Shown: positions 46,142 to 58,916, counted from the first letter of the stretch. The stretch is DNA of 64,000 bases from Macrolepiota albuminosa (GCA_027475525.1 JAMWFC010000091.1:705165-769164); one strand, 5' to 3'. Numbers and translations are program-made. Notes: a model not told the origin generated them from the letters alone.

Positions 46142-46600
46142 TTTTCTGATTTTTTCTTTTTTTCACATTTTTTGAAGATATATTTGAGCTCATCATCTGT
46201 GATGATGAGCAAAGGGTTGTCAGTGCTGTCTGATGGGTGGGGGGCAGCATTGACAGCGCTGATGACAACCTTTGTTCCCTACTTGTTGACAATTTTCTGA
46301 GAAATTTTAATATATTTTGATGGACATAGTTGTGCTCATTATGTACAACAGCAAGAATGAATGTTTGATTGATGGTCATTACAGTAAGAAGGGCTGACAC
46401 TGGGTGGCTGATTTCCAATTTTTTTTGAATTTTTTACATATCTTTTGAAGATAAATTGAAGCTCATCGGCAGTGATAATGAACAGAGGGTTGTCAGTGCT
46501 GTCTGATGGTCGGAGACAGTCAAATGACATTGACAGATCATCGATCATCTGTCAGCATTGATGACAACCACTGGCTTCTCCCTGGAATTCTGTTGAGGGA
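46142..46600 (-). other. Twice-repeated decayed coding-like segment
   Basis: Two minus-strand stretches (about 46580-46420 and 46290-46140) encode similar text: SDSTDNPLFIITADELQFIF and SDSTDNPLLIITDDELKYIF. They lie in different frames and are separated by about 130 bp. No family recognised; could be remnant exons or a decayed element. Confidence 0.4.
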
Positions 46601-46721
46601 TGGGACGCACAGGTGAAAATACTTAAGATAACTGCTAAAGTCGTTTTCCCTAGAATCACGTGTTGCGAAGCATTTGCTGGCGACCCATCAATACCAAAAC
46701 TCATCCTCCACCACCAAATCG

Positions 46722-47734
46722 ATGACAATGCTGCCACATCCCTACGTGATAGATGCGAAAGTGTTCTTCTACACCTTCTTAGGAATGATAGCAGATGTAC
46801 TTGATGTCATCTTGACCTTTCTGCTGCCGGACAGCAGACCTCAGAGGAGCATTTCCGTGAGTACACCCACCATTCACCACTTTAGGCTGCGCTCAAGTAT
46901 ATCAACCAGTCATCAAGTGTCGACTCTCTGAGTGACGAGGAAATTATTGAACTCAGCAAGAAGGCTCCTAAACTACGATCCGATGAGAGAGTTGTAAAAT
47001 TGACGGCCGACGCCATCGGAAAGCCTTCCCAGGACCAACGCGCAACCTGTGATGCGACAGAAGCAAATGCTCTCAATATATTGTTTGCAGAGACGACTAT
47101 CCCTGTCCCACGCGTCCGCCGCGTTGTTGACACCGGTTTACATGTTTGGATCATCATGGACTTCATCCCAGGTTCAACCCTCTATGACGTATGGTCAACG
47201 CTTTCCATTTGGCGAAAGATCTGGATTGTTTTCACACTACGGCGTTATGTTCGTCAACTCCGTCGCTTGACGGTGTCTGCCACGACGCCACCAGGTCCAA
47301 TAAGTGCGACACCACGGCGGTGTCAATCTCCTGTCTTTGGAATGGTCAGATCTGAGCGTGGCCCGTTTGCGTCGTATCGCGAACTTTCAGCCTTCTTTAA
47401 CGAACGTCATAAGATGACGCTGGAATATGAACCTATTTCCCAAGATGACCCTTTCAGGACCGAGTGTTTTGACGATTCAGGACCTCTGGTACTGACGCAT
47501 CAAGACATTAACCCTCGAAATATTATCTTAGATGAAGATGGTCGGCTTTGGATGATTGACTGGGCGTGGGCCGGATATTATCCACAGTTTTTTGAGTATG
47601 TGGCAATGATGAGGCAGAATGGCGGGAGAGGGAGCAAATTTTGGAAGCTGTCAATTCCGTTTATTTGTGGCCCGTATCTCCGCCAGGATCTCTGGTTGAT
47701 GCGGAACTGGAAGATGTTGGCCATAGGTCGATAG
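46722..47734 (+). CDS. APH-like phosphotransferase (kinase fold), copy B
   Basis: Exons 46722-46856 and 46886-47734, about 327 residues, inverted paralogue of 23475-24487 with roughly 90% amino-acid identity. Catalytic loop LTHQDINPRNII and MIDWAWAGYYPQ are intact. The same 29-nt gap with GTGAGT...TTTAG separates the exons. Differences cluster near the C-terminus (QNGGRGSKFW against QNGATDDKFW). The shared region extends about 70 bp past the stop and begins near the start codon, so it is a small duplicative event. Substrate unknown. Confidence 0.85.
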
Positions 47735-48249
47735 ATATGTAAGACTTTTGTGCGCTTCCTACGAAACAAAATGGATTGACCTTCAAATTTTGGCCTCCAA
47801 TGGCCGCACTTTGCGTGAGCTTTTTCTTTACCGGGAAAGTCGGAGCGAAACCTCGGGAGGGCCATGTGGCCTGTCCCAGACTCCGACGCGTGTATAAACG
47901 TATATAAGAACATCTACTTCCGGGAGAGGCGTGGTGGGTAGATACGAGAATATAATGCTTTTCGTTACCCTACGCTCGTGTCATCTACAATGATTCTCCC
48001 GTCAGACAATGCTACTTACCTAGAGAGTGGTCGTCGCGTGTGCTGTCTGGAAACAGGTCCCACATCCCAATCTCATGATTTGTCCGTGGAGCCCTCCTCA
48101 ACACAATGCACCAAGAGAATGCAGCTAAACGAAAGAGAGAAGCCACCAAGAAACAACAACTCCATCAGAGCTTAGAGTACCTCCAAAGGTGGCTTCCCCA
48201 CCATCTCCCTCTCAATGCCTCCTGGATACATGTTGACTGGGAAGGGACT
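47735..48249. other. 3' flank of APH-like copy B
   Basis: Shared with copy A for the first ~70 bp, then unique. The 65-codon frame at 47978-48175 has no support. Confidence 0.45.
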
Positions 48250-48935
48250 ATTTGGTCAGCTGACAGATGTAGTTGTGTGATTTATGGAAGTAAATTCACA
48301 ATTCATGTGCCATTTAGCCTCAGTTGTTCCTCTATTATCACAGATAGACTTCTGAAGCATTATTATTCTGTCTGTAGGCTCTCATATCTGGCCAGCACGT
48401 TATGGGCATCCTTCTTAGGATCACTGGTACTGTTTGAGTAACCAAGAACAATTCTTATATGCATATATTCACTTTTCATGGCTCCAATTATTTGACATTC
48501 TCTCAGAGGATATCACAGTGACTATTCTTTTCATTGCCATAATATGTCTCAAGCAACTTCATTGTTTTTAGGATGCCAGAGAATTCTTCCACAGGTCATT
48601 TCAATTAGTTGAAGTTTAGTCAGGATTTGCCTCTGCATACAACCAATTTTCTACCTGACTTGGCAAACATTTTAGTTTCAGATACACATACAGGTCCACC
48701 TAAACACTTGGAGTCCTTTAATTCATGTGCTTCTATGAATTTGCATCATCATTTTCCTCATATATCTCTGGCCACACCTATTGCAGTCATTCAACCACAA
48801 GCTGTGCATGGTCCAACCCCAATTAGCATAATTAATACTTACTCTACTTTACATCAGAATCAACATACTTGCTTGTATGGGCCATTGCTAGCACAGCATG
48901 TCCAATATCTATCTGTTGACATTATTCCACACTGA
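48250..48935 (+). pseudogene. Copia 5' fragment (partial LTR, primer site, Gag)
   Basis: Partial LTR with GCCTCAGTTG and GCCAGCA, then CGTTATGGGCATCC at about 48396 (primer site), then a Gag-like frame at 48609-48935 (SQDLPLHTTNFLPD) matching TRQLPPHISTFPPD of the intact element. The rest is missing. Confidence 0.75.
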
Positions 48936-50070
48936 TATAGTCTACTGCTTATATAAGCATCTGGCAGTCTAATGGATCACATGACAGCAAAATTCATCAG
49001 ATTAAATTCTCAATTTCATGAGACCAATGAGGGCTATGATTCATGCAAAACATGTGATTTTTTACTGAGAGAGCAATCCAAAACTGAGACCTACTGAGAC
49101 AACCATCTCAGCAATTGCTCTCTAGGTGGGCTGTTCTGACTAATGCATACCAAGAACCATCTCACAGAGTGAACTCTAGATAGTAAAAAGTTAATTACAG
49201 TTTTGCACTATTATCATCTTTGCTGTGCAAACTCATTCCTCCATCTCTCAAAGCAAATCTTGATGAGTTCTCATGGAAAACAAAGGGAACAGCTTCCTGA
49301 ACCATCTAGAAGTGAGGCCAAAGCTAGCCAAATAGCTGGAAACACTCCATTGCCAGACATCCCAGCAACCCATAGAGAACAACTGCTTGTTCAACAACTC
49401 AAATCTGTCATTAATGACTTTTGATGTGATAGAAAGACAAAAATCTCTGCCATCACACAAATTTTTAAAATTGTCAACCAATCTGGAGCTGATGAGGGAT
49501 ACAGATATGATGCAATCTTGAGTTACCTTACCTTACTTGATACCATTGATGGGCTTCTGCTCAGATTGAGCACATCAAGTGACACTACAGGGCTACAGAA
49601 AAGCTAAGCCATTGGTCTCTGACTGGTCTATAGTGATGAGGCAGGCATTCAACCACCCCACATACCCTACTATACAACACCTACATGACCATTCAGGAAT
49701 AGAAGTGCTATGAGGAGATAATATGGGTGCAACTACAGGAGTTAAACCTCAATCTATTCCTGACTAAGCAATCAAAAGGGATATCATTAGGTGCTGACAC
49801 CTGCTGGAACATCACCATCAGAAAGTATAAAAGCCTTACATCTGGACTTAGGAGAAATCAAGGAAATAAGTAGTGCTGGCATTAGCACCATCAAATTATG
49901 GTGTCTGTCTAGGTTTTTCCAACTATAGCCTGGGCCATCCTGGCCAATCAGAACTGTACTCAGAAAGTGAGTGGACACATTAATTTTACTATTATCTTGC
50001 AGTAGCCATGGCCCCTCCCATCTGGAACTACACCAGGACATCCTCTCTGATTCCACAACATACCTCCTAC
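48936..50070. other. Transposon-derived debris
   Basis: No intact gene. Frames at 49203-49424 resemble no domain I can name. Base composition matches the neighbouring element remnants. Confidence 0.4.
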
Positions 50071-50725
50071 TGTCATAACCACCAATGCTGCCATCACCCA
50101 GCACCTCCAACAGCTTCACATCATGGACCCTGGAACTACCCACCAGCACAGCCATCAAACTGCGACGAACAATCAGATCATGCCATTTACCCTGGCTATG
50201 ATGCATCACAACCCTCTTTCTGCATCAATTAATTATGTGCTCTGCATGCACAATCTCTGGTATACAGTTCTCATCCTGCTACTCATTGACTCCCAGAACT
50301 TCCAGGAACCTAAAACCAACCCTGTAGTACTTATAGAGTAGCCCCTTGTTGTAATTTGCTAGTCTTGATATTACTTTGATTGTTTGTGTGCCCTCTTGTT
50401 GACTGGTATGCATTGACTAGCACACTTTTGACTGGCATGCTTGAATTATTTGCATGCTCTTGAGTTTGGTATGCATCTTGCGACTTTAAGTTTATTAACC
50501 CAATCTTGTCTTAGAACCTCCAGTTCTCAACTTGACCTCAAAACCCCTCAACCCTGTTCACTTCCTGACTCCTGGACCAAGTCCCTTTCTCCAAAAATCC
50601 CTCTGTTCTCATCTTGAACCCCAGAGCATAGTCTGGAGTTCCAGACACCCAAGTATATGTAGATCAAGTCTACCTTGTAAGGGCATTGCTTTCCTGAAAA
50701 GCCCCTGATTCAGCAGAGCCTGACA
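50071..50725 (+). mobile_element. Gypsy-type LTR (655 bp)
   Basis: Runs TGTCATAACC...GCCTGACA. Its 3' part recurs at 52380-53141 and 53142-53656 with the shared end GCCCC(T/C)GA...CTGACA, and inverted ends of the same kind bound the insertion at 60120-61860. Confidence 0.65.
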
Positions 50726-50758
50726 TAATATCAAGACTCCCTCCTTACACCATTCTTG

Positions 50759-52150
50759 ATGGCTACATATACTCACACTTACTATCCCATGGAGTACCAG
50801 ACCAACCCTTATAGACGTCCAGTACCCAACCACTACTCTGCACAGACCCCCTATCCTATTTACCCATCTCTCCTGTATGAACACCAATGCATACACTGCC
50901 ACTGGGCCCCCAACCAGTCTCTCTATGAGCTGGGGCCCTCAGTCAGTTGGGCCCCTCTGCCCAACCTGGCCATGGCACAACCAGTAGAAGTCTCCTTGTA
51001 CCAGAGCATTTCTGGGGGTCTACTGGAGACTCCTCCCATCCCTGGGAGACCTTGCCCTGTTCCTCCTAGCAAGGGTCCCTTTGCCCCCACCCTCTACTAT
51101 AGTTACCAATGCCCTGCCCCCCAGCCTCATGCACCCCCTAGCCACGACTATTAGCCTTGTCACTACTTGACTGCCACTTCACCCACATGGACCCCTCCAT
51201 TGCCCATGGGATAGCAGCACTTTGAAGAGTATGAGCACCAGCACAATGAGATGCTCCACTCACTCAGGATCTTGCCAGAGACTTTTGCACAATGGACCAG
51301 GACACTACTCATGGAATTTGAACACAATGACTTTGAGGGCACCCCAGGAGACTGGGTGCACTGCCTGGTCAAGTTCAGAGGATGACTCATCTGGGGTGAA
51401 CTTCCAGAACAGACTATGGTTAAGTATAGGTGCAATATGATCCTCCACAAAGAACTGCAGCAACTGCTCAAGGAAGTCCATGTGTCACCCTTCTCTTCAC
51501 TCCTTAACAACTCTGCAAACTCTGGCCATTCAATCCACATTTGACAAGCACCTCTGGAACCAACCTTGGCATCTCCTGTAGCCCCAACTCAGGAAGAATG
51601 ACAGAGTGCCTCGGCCATACTCCAGTCTCTGAACTCTATGGGTGGGCTGTTCAACCAACCCACTGCCCAAACAGTAGGTTTGTCAGCTTGTCATAGGGCT
51701 AACTCTGTCCCCAGCATCTTCAAGACCTGAGGCTAACTACAGAGGCCCCTGGGACTGCTCCTGTGAACAGATGGCACCTGACCTCCCCAGGCAACTCCTG
51801 GGAGACCACAGGCTGACACAGCCAGCACAGAAGACACACTGTGCTACATCAATGAGATCATCCCAGAAGACAACAACCAATGCACTGTGCCCATGACAAT
51901 TCTGATGCCGTCTCCCATGACAGCCCTGGCCCCTCTCAACCTGAATTTTTAGCACAACCCCCCACTTCATTTTGACCTGTGCAACCTTCCATAACTCCTG
52001 ATGCAAGCTCAACCATCCTGAATTGAATGCCCCCCACCTTCTCTGGCACCTGGCCTGATCTGTCATGACCCCTCCCCCCTCTCTGGGACCATCCCAGGAC
52101 ACCCCAGGAACCCCATCTGGGACCCCCTCTCCAACCTCACAAGGCATCCT
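50759..52150 (+). pseudogene. Gypsy Gag fragment
   Basis: A 132-codon frame starting MATYTHTYYPMEYQ is Pro/Tyr-rich. It is followed, after stops, by Gag-like text FAQWTRTLLMEFEHNDFEGT (about 51285) on the plus strand. Many stops; non-functional. Confidence 0.6.
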
Positions 52151-52472
52151 CTGCTATCACAGCTACTGATGCTGCTATCACACACATCAAAGACCGCCAT
52201 CACCCAGCACCCCCAGCAGCCCCACATCACAGATCCTGAGATTAGCTGCTGGCAAGACCATCAAACCACTGTCATGACCCCTCCCCTCCAGATCCACCCT
52301 GGGACACCCCTAGAACCCCATCCGGGACTCTCTCTCCAACCCCACAAGATGCGCCCCCGCCATCACAACTACCGACACCGCCATCACGTGCATCAAGGGC
52401 CGCCATCACCCGGCACCCCTGGCAACCCACATCACGAGCCCAGGATCAACTGCCATCAACCCCGATCAACAA

Positions 52473-52541
52473 TTGGATCACGCCAACTGCCTCCATTGGA
52501 TCACGCCAACTGCCTCCATTGGATCACGCCAACTGCTCCCA
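52473..52541. repeat. 23-bp minisatellite, three copies
   Basis: TTGGATCACGCCAACTGCCT plus three bases, repeated three times with period 23. Confidence 0.85.
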
Positions 52542-52633
52542 CCGCCATCACGCATCATGACTCCCTCCATGCCAATTGATTGTGCACTCCACATGCGTGA
52601 TCCTGGCATACAGCCCCCTCCCGCTACTCAACG

Positions 52634-52787
52634 CCCCTGGGACTTATCTCAGACACCCCGGAACCCCAGAGACCTGGATTAGTACTTATAGTGTAAATCC
52701 CCATTGTATTCCCCTGGGACTTATCTCAGACACCCCGGAACCCCAGAGACCTGGATTAGTACTTATAGTGTAAATCCCCATTGTATT
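52634..52787. repeat. 77-bp perfect tandem duplication (8)
   Basis: 52634-52710 repeated at 52711-52787 inside the LTR remnant. Confidence 0.95.
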
Positions 52788-53141
52788 CACTAGTCTTGAT
52801 ATTAACTTGAATTGTTGCGTCCTCTCTGCTTGATTGGTATGCACAGACTGGCACACTTGAACAACCGCGTGCTCTAAGTTTGGTACGTACTTCGCAACTT
52901 ACAATTTGCTAACCCGGTCTTGTCTTAGAACCCCTGGTTCATGACTCGACCCCCACCTAACCCCCAGCTTCTAAAACCCAAAACCCCAGACCAAGTTCCC
53001 TCTCCCAAGATTACCCCTGTCCATGTCTTAAGCCTCAGAGACCTAGCCCCAGAGTTCCAGACACCCAAGTATCCGTAGATCAAGTCTGCCTTGTAAGGGT
53101 GTTGCTTTCCTGGAAAGCCCCCGACTCAGCAAAACCTGACA

Positions 53142-53656
53142 ACTGCAATCAACAATCAGATCACGCTATTCACTTCCAGCCATCACACATCATGCATCAT
53201 GACCCCCTCTGTGCCAATTAATTGTGTGCCCCACACATGTGATCCCGGTATACAGTCCTCCTCCTGCTACTCAATGCCTCCCAGAACTTGTCCCTAGTCC
53301 CTCATTGTACTTTGCTAGTCTTGATATTCACTTGATTGTTTGCATGCCCTTTGATTGACTGGTATGCGCTGACTGGCATGCTTTGAGTTTGGTACACACT
53401 TTGCAACTTAAGTTTTACTAACCTGGTCTTGTCTTAGAACCCCCAGTTCTTGACTCGACCCCCTAAAAACCCACAACTCATCACTCCCCAAACTCCCAGA
53501 TCAAGTCCCTTTCCCTGAGAATTTCCCCCTGTTCATGTCTTGAACCCCGGAGTCTAGCCCTGGAGTTCCAGACACCCAAGTACATGTAGGTCAAGTCCAC
53601 ATCGTAAGGACGTTTGTTGCTTTTCCAGAAAGCCCCCAAATCAGCAGAACCTGACA
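53142..53656 (+). repeat. Gypsy LTR remnant 3 (5'-truncated)
   Basis: Similar to the 3' three quarters of 50071-50725; ends GAACCTGACA. Immediately upstream of the Gag of the following element, so it may be its 5' LTR. Confidence 0.6.
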
Positions 53657-53817
53657 TGATTCTGCAAGCTGACCTGACACCACCAAACCCCCTGTGACTG
53701 CCTGCACTACCTCCAACTGAACTCTGAGGACAATCCACAGGCCCACTCCCCCCTCCCCATGGAAACAAACCTCCAGGTGAGCTGCCTGGAGAAGGTTCTC
53801 TAGAAGGGTGGGGCCCA

Positions 53818-55050
53818 GTGCTTGGCACCTTTGATCCCCATGGAGGGGGGGATAATCACTATTACTACTACTACAATGTGGGACCCCCTCTCTGTAGTGC
53901 TGCCAGGCCAGACAACACCTGCAATGCTCTTGTCCACAAAGAATGTTTTGACATCCAGAAACCTGACATGTTCACAATCCAGGATCTTCAGAAATGGCAT
54001 ACATTCCTCACTCAATGTCTCAACATGTTTCAGGAAAAGCCACTCACATTTCAGGTTGACAGCTCCCAGGTTGCCTTTGCTGCCTCCTACCTTCAGAAAA
54101 TCACCTTCAATTACTATATAGCCCTAATTCAGTTCAACCTCAACAATCTGGCCTTTTCCTGCTAGCAAGCCTTCATCAATGAGTTCTTGAGTAAGTTTGG
54201 GATTTATGACACCATAGCTGAAGCCAAGAACAACCTCTTCAATCTCTGGATGCATTTTGAAGAGCGTTTCACTATCTTTATTGTATGTTTTGAAAAGAAA
54301 ACTTACAAGACAGGTTGGAATTACAGCATCCTCCAGTATGTCCTCCACCACACACTGCCCCAGTGCATCAAGGACATCCTCTGACTCACCCCAAAATGAT
54401 CTTCCTATGACAAATACAAGGTCCTTGTCATCCAGATCAACTAGCATTACTGGGAGGACTGCAGCAAATACTCAAACTCCTGGACCTCCTGAAACATGAG
54501 AGGAGGCCCACCCTAGCCCTCTGGCAAACCTCCCAACCCCCCAAACCAAAACTCCAGCCCACCTCCTGAAACATGAGAGGAGGCCCACCCTAGCCCTCTG
54601 GCAAACCTCCCAACCCCCCAAACCAAAACTCCAGCCCTTTTCATTCCCTGGTGGCTGCCCCCCAGTAAGTCATGGCCTCCCCAATGCTAACTCCAGTAGC
54701 AGTGCCTGCCTCCAGGCTCAGCTCAATGCCATTATGGCCACCAACAATCCCTGGCAACATGTCAATTCTTGATGAGCCCCCAGAAGGCCCTGACAACCCC
54801 AAATTTGCTGATTAATGGGACAAGGAGGCCCTCTAGGCTAGCTAGCTCCAGAAGAAGAGACAGCCTTGAATTAAAGTTCTGAAAGATGTGCAGGAGCAAC
54901 AGAGAAAGGAAGGTGTTTGCATACTCTGCAGTGAGAAGGACCATTTCATCTCCAAGTGCCCCCAACAACAGGCTATGGGATGCGCCACACAGACCTTCAA
55001 AAAAGAGGATGCCACCTACAAATACTTGGAAAACAACTTGGTGATTTAGA
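53818..55050 (+). pseudogene. Gypsy Gag with zinc knuckle
   Basis: Gag-like text NNLAFSC-stop-QAFINEFLSKFGIYDT with WMHFEERFTIF around 54130-54290, and a CCHC knuckle CILCSEKDHFISKC near 54919-54960. Broken by stops and by a 77-bp duplication. Confidence 0.75.
54484..54637. repeat. 77-bp perfect tandem duplication (9)
   Basis: 54484-54560 repeated at 54561-54637 in Gypsy Gag sequence; exactly 77. Confidence 0.95.
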
Positions 55051-55199
55051 TCTGAAAGATACACTAAATTGTGGAATCAACCCTGATGTCTTCTCTGCCC
55101 CAGCCTCCCACCTTCATGTAGCAACACTCATACAGGACACTCTTATGGCTTATCTACCCTCCCACTCCTTGCACCCCCTCCTCCTCAAAGCCCACATCA

Positions 55200-56103
55200 C
55201 TTCCTCTGAAGACCCCTTCAACACCTTGTTGACAGTGGTGCCATGGACAACTTCATCAATGAAGCATAGTCTTCCTCTGCCCCAGAACCCACTAAATAGC
55301 TTCTGGTCCCAGTCCAACTCTGCCTCCTCAATGGAGACACCTTTGCAGTGGAGGATATCACCCATTTCATGTGTATCCCCATTACCTTTGCCAACAGACA
55401 AACTCACACTCTCTGGATGCTGATAACAAAACTCCACCCCTCTGCACCCTTGGTCCTAGGGCTCCCTTGGCTCTAGGATACCAACTCCTGCATTTACTGG
55501 TAACACCTCACCCTCTGCCTGGTGACTAGCAGCTTCCCTTCAACATCTCCAACTCTCTGGGCTCCAACCAAACTCCAAAAAACCTCCCAGATGGACCCTG
55601 CCACCTCTGAGCTCCAGTCCTGCTCATCCCGGTCCTTTGTCATCAACGCCAGGTTGGATGGTGCTCCAGGCCTACTATCAGCCCTTATCAACAGCAGAGC
55701 CACCAGGGTCTTTATCAGCAACACCCTCAATTTCTCTTATGATCCTCTCAAACAACCCCTCAACCTGCAATGGCTTGATGGCACCCTTTCCTCCTCTGGC
55801 CCCATTAAGAGGTCTTGCTCAGAATGCGTGACTCTGGACAATAGCTTTGAATTTACCTCAAATTTCCTGATCATGCAACTTTACAACTCAACCCTGCTAG
55901 TATTGGGATTATCCTGGCTACAAGTTGTGAATCCTGACATTGACTGGAGGATGCTCACTATGATGTTCCTGGAACCCAAGGACCACCCAATGACCACTGT
56001 ACACCTCTGGGCCTTTGGGAGCAACCCAACACCCAACACTCCAAACTCTGCTCCTCAGCCAGACACCCCTGGTCGCATCCTTGACACATGTCCAAGTCTG
56101 TAA
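55200..56103 (+). pseudogene. Two tandem retropepsin-like domains
   Basis: First: LVDSGAMDNFINEA at about 55225 and LVLGLPWL near 55451. Second: LSALINSRATRVFIS at about 55675 and LLVLGLSWLQVVNPDIDW near 55890. In the second the catalytic Asp-Ser-Gly is changed to Asn-Ser-Arg. Both have the downstream VLGL.WL hydrophobic signature of Gypsy proteases. Confidence 0.7.
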
Positions 56104-56399
56104 AATCCCCAATCAACCCTCCAACATTCTTCAAAACAAGTATAAGGGGCCAAATTACCTGAACTGGTCTCAGACACACATTATCCCCATTCTGACCTGC
56201 AAGCCAATAATCCTGATTGACCCAAAAATGCTCAACATTAGAATTATTGGAGCCACCCCATTTGCCCATCTCATGCAGGAAGGGACCCCCATGTTCCAGC
56301 TGCACACCTTGCCATCTCTCTTGGAAGAACACTTACAAACAGATACTATCCCTCCAGAGAAGAAGATTGAGGAGCAGATCCTATGAGAAGTAGTTTCCC

Positions 56400-57335
56400 C
56401 AGAGTACTATGAATTTGCTGACATGTTCTCTGAAGAAGACGCTAAGGAGATTTCCTCTCACTGGCCTTATGACCACACAATTGATCTTGAGGAAGGGACC
56501 TTTCCAACCTTCAGCAAAGTATACAACATGTCAGAAGTCGAACTCTGTGCTCTCAAGGACTACCTCAATGAGATGCTTGGAAAAGGGTTTATCCATCCCT
56601 CCACCTTTGCCACCAGAGCTACAGTTCTATTTGCCAAGAAGAAAATGAGATGCTTGGAAAAGGGTTTATCCATCCCTCCACCTTTGCCACCAGAGCTACA
56701 GTTCTATTTGCCAAGAAGAAGATAGCTTGCTCTGGCTCTGTATTGACTATTGGGGACTCAATAAGATCACCAAGAAGAACCATTGCCTACTCCCACTGAT
56801 TGGCAATCTGGTTGATCACCTTGGAAATACCAAGGTCTACACAAAAATTGACCTCTACTCTGGCTACAACAACATCTGTATTGTCCCAGGAAACAAGTGG
56901 AAAACCATGTTCCACACATGGTATGGTCTGTTTAAGTACCTCATAATGCCTTTTGGAATGACTAACTCTCCTGCCACATTCCAATACTTCATGAATGACA
57001 TCTTTCATGACATGAGCAATGTTTTTGTCATTGTATATCTGGACAATATCCTTATTTACTCTGACTCAAAGGAAGAGCACCAGAAACATGTCCAACAAGT
57101 TCTCAAACACCTCCAGGAGCACAATCTCCATGCCAAGCCTGAGAAGTGCACATTCCACATGAAAGAGGTCAAGTACTTCAGTGTCATAGTATTTCTGAAT
57201 GGTGTCTGTATAGACAATTACTCCAGCATCACAAAATCTCTCAGCCAGCTCACATAAAAGGACATTGCATTCTGAATGGTGTCTGTATAGACAATTACTC
57301 CAGCATCACAAAATCTCTCAGCCAGCTCACATAAA
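56400..57335 (+). pseudogene. Gypsy reverse transcriptase
   Basis: EYYEFADMFSEEDA, then KVYNMSEVELCALKDYL, IDYWGLNKIT, YTKIDLYSGYNNI, KYLIMPFGMTNSPATFQYFM, and VIVYLDNILIYS. The usual YLDD box is YLDN here. Two 77-bp duplications (56567-56720 and 57193-57346) split the printed frame. Confidence 0.88.
56567..56720. repeat. 77-bp perfect tandem duplication (10)
   Basis: 56567-56643 repeated at 56644-56720, in the reverse transcriptase; exactly 77. Confidence 0.95.
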
Positions 57336-57346
57336 AGGACATTGCA
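57193..57346. repeat. 77-bp perfect tandem duplication (11)
   Basis: 57193-57269 repeated at 57270-57346, near the end of the reverse transcriptase. Confidence 0.95.
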
Positions 57347-57379
57347 TTAAATCTACTCAACAAGGCTTTCACAGCCACC

Positions 57380-57781
57380 CCTGTACTTTGGCACTATGAC
57401 CCCATCCTCCCAATCATCTTGGAATGTGATGCCTTTGACTATGCCATCATCAGGATTCTCTCACAAATAGAGCCCAATGGTGGGGAGCCCCAGCCAGTCA
57501 TCTTTTACACCCAGTCTATGATCAACACCAAGCTCAACTACAACATCTATGACAAGAAACTCCTTGCTATTGTAAAAGCCTTCAAGCAATGGCAAGCTTA
57601 CCTCAAAGGAGCTTGGCACCAGATTCAGGTCTACTCAGATCACAACAACCTCCAGTACTTCACCACAACCAAGCAGCTCAGTCAACATCAGGCACAGTGG
57701 TCCAAGATCCTCTTGGAGTACAACTTCACAATCCAGTACCACCCAGGACAGCTCAGAGCTAAATCTGATGAACTCATCTGA
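57380..57781 (+). pseudogene. Gypsy RNase H
   Basis: ILECDAFDYAIIRILSQ, FYTQSMINTKLNYNIYDKKL, AIVKAFKQWQAYL and VYSDHNNLQYF are Gypsy RNase H landmarks; ends with a stop at 57779. Confidence 0.85.
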
Positions 57782-57889
57782 TGACTTGACATTTACCTCA
57801 AAAGGTCATTCAAGGTGGAATGCAATGTGCTCAACCATTGCATGGTAATTCCCTCTGAATGTCTAAATGTTGTACTAATTCTGAATGAT

Positions 57890-58900
57890 GAAGGTATCTT
57901 GAACAAATCCACCATGCCTCTTGAGACCAGTACTTCACTAATCACAACTCCTACAACCTCCTCAATGTTGCCAAACTGGACCCCGCTTTTTTTTTATCTT
58001 CCGACAAAAAGCTCCTCCTCTGAAATAGTCACATCTACATCTCAGACCATGCCTGAGCCCGATACAATGTTCTCTGCCAGCACCATAACCATAAGCTCTG
58101 GGAACACCCCAGGATACGTAAAACCCTCCAGCTTGTCTCCCAAACTTACTTCTGGCCAGAACTGAAGAAGGACATAACTCACTACATTCAATCATGTAAA
58201 TCCTGCCTCCAGGCCAAAGTCCCCCAACACCAGCCCTATGGACTGCTGAAATCCTTGCCAGTAGGACAATACCCCTGGTCCTTTATATCCATGGATCACA
58301 TCATTGAACTCCCAGAATCAGAAGTTCAATGCCATTCTTGTTGTTGTGTATAGACTAACCAAGCAGGGCATCTTCCTACTCTGCCATACCATGAACACTG
58401 CCTGGACTTTGCCCAGCTGTTCCTTGAGCACATCTTCACCAAGCACAGACTCTCAGACAACATAGTTTCTGACCATGGCCTGCTCCTCATGTCCAAGTTT
58501 TGAATCTTCCTATATAAGGCCCTTAAAGTGAAAACTAACCTCTCCATAGTCTACTACCTGGAAACTGACAGTCAAACCAAAAGAGTCAACCAATTCCTCA
58601 AACAATATCTCCGGTTATATGTCAACTACCTGCAGGATGACTAGCATACCCAACTCCCTCTGGCCAAGTTCACCTACAACAATCCGCCACACTCCACCAC
58701 CAAAGTATCACCTTTCTTTGCCAATAAAGGGTGCCACCCCCAGCTAACCCTCTCACTCCAAGATATTCTGTTGCATGCTACCTACAAAGTTGCACAGAAC
58801 CTCTAGTCCCTTCATGAGTTCCTCTGGAAAGAAATTGACATTGCAAATCAGGCCTATGTAAAACATGCTGATTGGAGGCAGGAAGACACCCCTGACTAGG
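57890..58900 (+). pseudogene. Gypsy integrase, decayed
   Basis: Zinc finger part (SCKSCLQAKVPQHQPYG near 58197), catalytic region (FISMDHIIELP; DNIVSDHGLLLMSKF; YLETDSQTKRVNQFL with Glu of the third site changed) and several TGA/TAG stops in otherwise one frame. Confidence 0.8.
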
Positions 58901-58916
58901 CCTCTGGAACTAAAGT

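Larger units (their letters stand above)
52380..53141 (+). repeat. Gypsy LTR remnant 2
   Basis: Similar to 50071-50725 and ends AAAACCTGACA. Contains a 77-bp tandem duplication and a 23-bp minisatellite. Confidence 0.6.
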
